NCBI GenBank assembly: GCA_000940995.1
Contig: CP005974.1
Location: forward strand, 1,302,001-1,366,000
Direction: 5' to 3'
Length of the DNA: 64,000 nucleotides
Source of the DNA: Photobacterium gaetbulicola Gung47
GTDB taxonomy: Bacteria; Pseudomonadota; Gammaproteobacteria; Enterobacterales; Vibrionaceae
Shown: positions 61,933 to 64,000 of the stretch, in pieces
Layout: each line of letters opens with the position of its first letter
Numbering within the stretch: the stretch's first letter is position 1
The notes under the pieces: model-generated
Told to the model about the DNA's origin: nothing
Databases searched by the model: none
What the model saw: the letters and a program-made list of their open reading frames with translations, nothing else
Translations under genes and position numbers: made by a program

Positions 61933-63315
61933 ATGTTGAAGATCTATAACTCACTGACAAGACAAAAAGAGGAATTTAAACCCATTCAGCCAGGTAAAGT
62001 TGGCATGTATGTCTGTGGGGTTACCATCTACGATCTCTGTCACATCGGCCACGGTCGTACGTTTGTGTCATTCGATGTGGTGTCTCGCTACCTGCGTTAT
62101 TCGGGTTACGATCTGACTTTTGTTCGTAACATCACTGACATTGATGACAAGATCATCAAGCGCGCAGCGGAAAATGGCGAAAGCTGTGACTCTCTGACTG
62201 AGCGTTTGATCGGCGAAATGCACGCTGACTTTGATGCACTGGGCATGAAGCGCCCGGATATCGAGCCTCGCGCGACCGAATTTATCGCTGAAATTATCGC
62301 GATGTGTGAGCGCCTGATCGAGCGTGGTTTTGCCTATGTGGCAGACAATGGCGATGTGATGTTCGAAGTGAGCAAGTTCGACGAGTACGGCAAGCTGTCT
62401 AAGCAAGACCTTGATCAGCTACAAGCCGGTGCCCGTGTTGATATCGAAACAGCCAAGCGTAGCCCGCTTGATTTCGTGCTATGGAAGATGTCCAAGCCGG
62501 GTGAGCCAACTTGGGAATCACCATGGGGCGCAGGCCGCCCGGGCTGGCACATTGAATGTTCGGCAATGAACTCGGCTATCCTGGGTGATCACTTCGATAT
62601 CCATGGCGGTGGTTCTGATCTGCAGTTCCCGCACCATGAAAATGAAATTGCCCAGTCATGCTGTGCAACGGGCTCCCAGTACGTGAATACTTGGATGCAC
62701 AGCGGCATGGTAATGGTTGACCGCGAGAAGATGTCCAAATCGCTGGGTAACTTCTTTACTATCCGTGATGTACTGGGTTACTTCGATGCCGAAACCGTGC
62801 GTTACTTCCTGATGTCTGGCCATTACCGTAGCCAGCTGAATTACAGCGAAGATAACCTCAAGCAGGCTCGTTCAGCGCTTGAGCGCCTGTACACATCACT
62901 CCGTGGTCTTGATACTTCGGTTGCTGCTGCCGGTGGTGATGAGTTTGTTGCCCGCTTCAAAGAAGCGATGGACGACGACTTCAACACGCCTGAAGCTTAC
63001 TCTGTGCTGTTTGATATGGCGCGCGAAATCAACCGCCTGAAAGCGGAAGATATCAATGCGGCTTCTGCACTGGGTGCACGCATGCGTGAGTTGGCAGATG
63101 TACTTGGCCTATTGGCTCAAGAGCCGGAAGCCTTCCTACAAGGTGGTGCCGGTGAAGACGAAGACGTCGCTGAAATCGAAGCACTTATCCAGCAGCGTCT
63201 GGATGCCCGTGCAGCGAAAGACTGGGCGGCAGCGGATGAAGCCCGCGACAAGCTGACCGCGATGGGTATTATCCTGGAAGACGGCCCTCAAGGTACGACT
63301 TGGCGCCGTAAGTAA
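61933..63315 (+). CDS. cysS: Cysteinyl-tRNA synthetase
   Basis: 460 aa class I synthetase. CGVTIYDLCHIGHGRT contains the first zinc Cys and the HIGH motif; GRPGWHIECSAMN and PHHENEIAQ give the remaining zinc ligands; KMSKSLGN is intact. The C-terminal half carries the DALR and anticodon domains. ATG 61933. Conserved order lpxH-ppiB-cysS as in E. coli. Confidence 0.98.
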   Translation: MLKIYNSLTRQKEEFKPIQPGKVGMYVCGVTIYDLCHIGHGRTFVSFDVVSRYLRYSGYDLTFVRNITDIDDKIIKRAAENGESCDSLTERLIGEMHADFDALGMKRPDIEPRATEFIAEIIAMCERLIERGFAYVADNGDVMFEVSKFDEYGKLSKQDLDQLQAGARVDIETAKRSPLDFVLWKMSKPGEPTWESPWGAGRPGWHIECSAMNSAILGDHFDIHGGGSDLQFPHHENEIAQSCCATGSQYVNTWMHSGMVMVDREKMSKSLGNFFTIRDVLGYFDAETVRYFLMSGHYRSQLNYSEDNLKQARSALERLYTSLRGLDTSVAAAGGDEFVARFKEAMDDDFNTPEAYSVLFDMAREINRLKAEDINAASALGARMRELADVLGLLAQEPEAFLQGGAGEDEDVAEIEALIQQRLDARAAKDWAAADEARDKLTAMGIILEDGPQGTTWRRK

Positions 63316-63340
63316 AGGATAACCTTCTTTGAATTCAATG

Positions 63341-63368
63341 AGCCGGAGTGAAAACTCCGGCTTTTTTT
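63341..63368 (+). terminator. Terminator of cysS
   Basis: AGCCGGAGT GAAA ACTCCGGCTTTTTTT. Confidence 0.93.
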
Positions 63369-63568
63369 ATGCCTAATAATCAAAAGTTACACCAAGATCA
63401 CCATTCGAAAATTTTACGTTCAATTTCGAGCGTTATCGATCACACATAACGAAAGTCATGCTACTGAAATACTGGTGAGTCATTATTATGCTTGTACTAT
63501 GATGTGTTCATATCTTTATGTTTTATATTAAAAACAGATAATCATAACGCGTTGACTAGGACATAATA

Positions 63569-64000
63569 ATGAAAACAGCTTGCCTTGCTGCCGTGATAGG
63601 CAGTGCCCTAATTGCTTCCCCGTGCTTCGCTCAAACCAACGCCGATAAGGTGGTGGTGGCCCACCGCGGAGCCTCCGGTTACCTGCCCGAGCATACTCTT
63701 GCCTCTAAAGCGCTGGCCTATGCCATGAAGCCGGATTACATCGAGCAGGATGTGGTGATGACCAAAGATAACCGGCTGGTGGTATTGCATGACCACTACC
63801 TTGACCGTGTCACCAATGTGGCTGCGGTATTCCCAGACCGTGCCCGTGATGATGGCCGCTATTATGCGATTGACTTTACCCTGGCCGAAATCAAGCAGCT
63901 CAGTGTGACTGAAGGCTTCAAGCTCGAAGAGGGCAAACAGGTGCAGGGGTTCCCGGGGCGTTTTCCAATGTGGCAGTCTGACTTCAAGGTGCCGACTTTC
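63569..64000 (+). CDS. glpQ: Periplasmic glycerophosphodiester phosphodiesterase (N-terminal part)
   Basis: 144 codons visible, cut by the right edge. Signal peptide (residues 1-21, ends CFAQ), then KVVVAHRGASGYLPEHTLAS with the catalytic His-Arg, YIEQDVVMTKDNRLVVLHDH with the Ca2+ ligand Glu/Asp and catalytic His, and LDRVTNVA as in GlpQ. It would hydrolyse deacylated phospholipids to glycerol-3-phosphate. The 253 bp before it have no gene besides the cysS terminator; no sure GlpR or CRP site was found. Confidence 0.94.
   Translation, partial: MKTACLAAVIGSALIASPCFAQTNADKVVVAHRGASGYLPEHTLASKALAYAMKPDYIEQDVVMTKDNRLVVLHDHYLDRVTNVAAVFPDRARDDGRYYAIDFTLAEIKQLSVTEGFKLEEGKQVQGFPGRFPMWQSDFKVPTF

Noticed and set aside
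63400..63568. GlpR or CRP operator before glpQ
   Set aside because: GCGTTATCGATCACAC has only one recognisable half-site for either regulator, so no assignment was made.

Overview
The window is a chromosomal stretch of a gammaproteobacterium, almost certainly Vibrionaceae and possibly Photobacterium or a near relative. The basis is protein similarity recalled from memory, the enterobacteria/vibrio-like gene order, a His-rich ZnuA, feoABC and a Vibrio-style lysine riboswitch. No species can be fixed from sequence alone. Most of the window is core genome with tight operons, short gaps and clear rho-independent terminators. Several blocks keep the Escherichia coli order: ybfA..ybgI..gltA/sdhCDAB-sucABCD; yoaA-tsaB-yeaY-..-fadD-rnd-minEDC-ycgL; hns..tdk; hisGDCBHAFI; lpxH-ppiB-cysS.

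Layout. 1-3520: a partial DUF1853 gene, ybfA, a complete group IIC intron with its reverse transcriptase/maturase placed just after the ybfA terminator, then ybgI. 3578-6923: a doubtful small ORF, a SERCA-like P-type Ca2+ ATPase and a long imperfect inverted repeat between two terminators. 6940-18236: gltA divergent from the TCA-cycle cluster sdhCDAB-sucABCD, which covers 2-oxoglutarate to fumarate plus the respiratory-chain entry. 18240-28470: metal uptake. znuCB and znuA diverge around a Zur box, and feoABC lies downstream of a 416-bp regulatory gap. Between them is a 1270-residue one-protein signalling system (beta-propellers, histidine kinase, degenerate receiver, AraC-type DNA-binding domain).

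28479-46140: a HIT protein, a DUF924 protein, a diguanylate cyclase, argS, yecM, purU, then yoaA-tsaB-yeaY-hydrolase-fadD-rnd (DNA repair, tRNA t6A, lipoprotein, fatty-acid activation, tRNA processing) and the convergent minCDE septum-placement operon, followed by ycgL and a lytic transglycosylase. 46169-49653: hns, then a lysine riboswitch with an RBS-sequestering hairpin in front of an NhaC-family transporter, and tdk. 49673-57025: the complete histidine operon on the minus strand with its leader peptide and attenuator. 57397-64000: ychJ, an EAL-HDOD protein, a TauE/SafE permease, lpxH, ppiB, cysS and the start of glpQ.

The points most worth following up are the hybrid propeller/kinase/AraC regulator beside feo, the intron with irregularities in both its protein and domain V, the riboswitch-controlled transporter, the expanding histidine repeat of ZnuA, and two unassigned inverted-repeat elements. 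No CRISPR array, rRNA, tRNA, prophage or integron was recognised.
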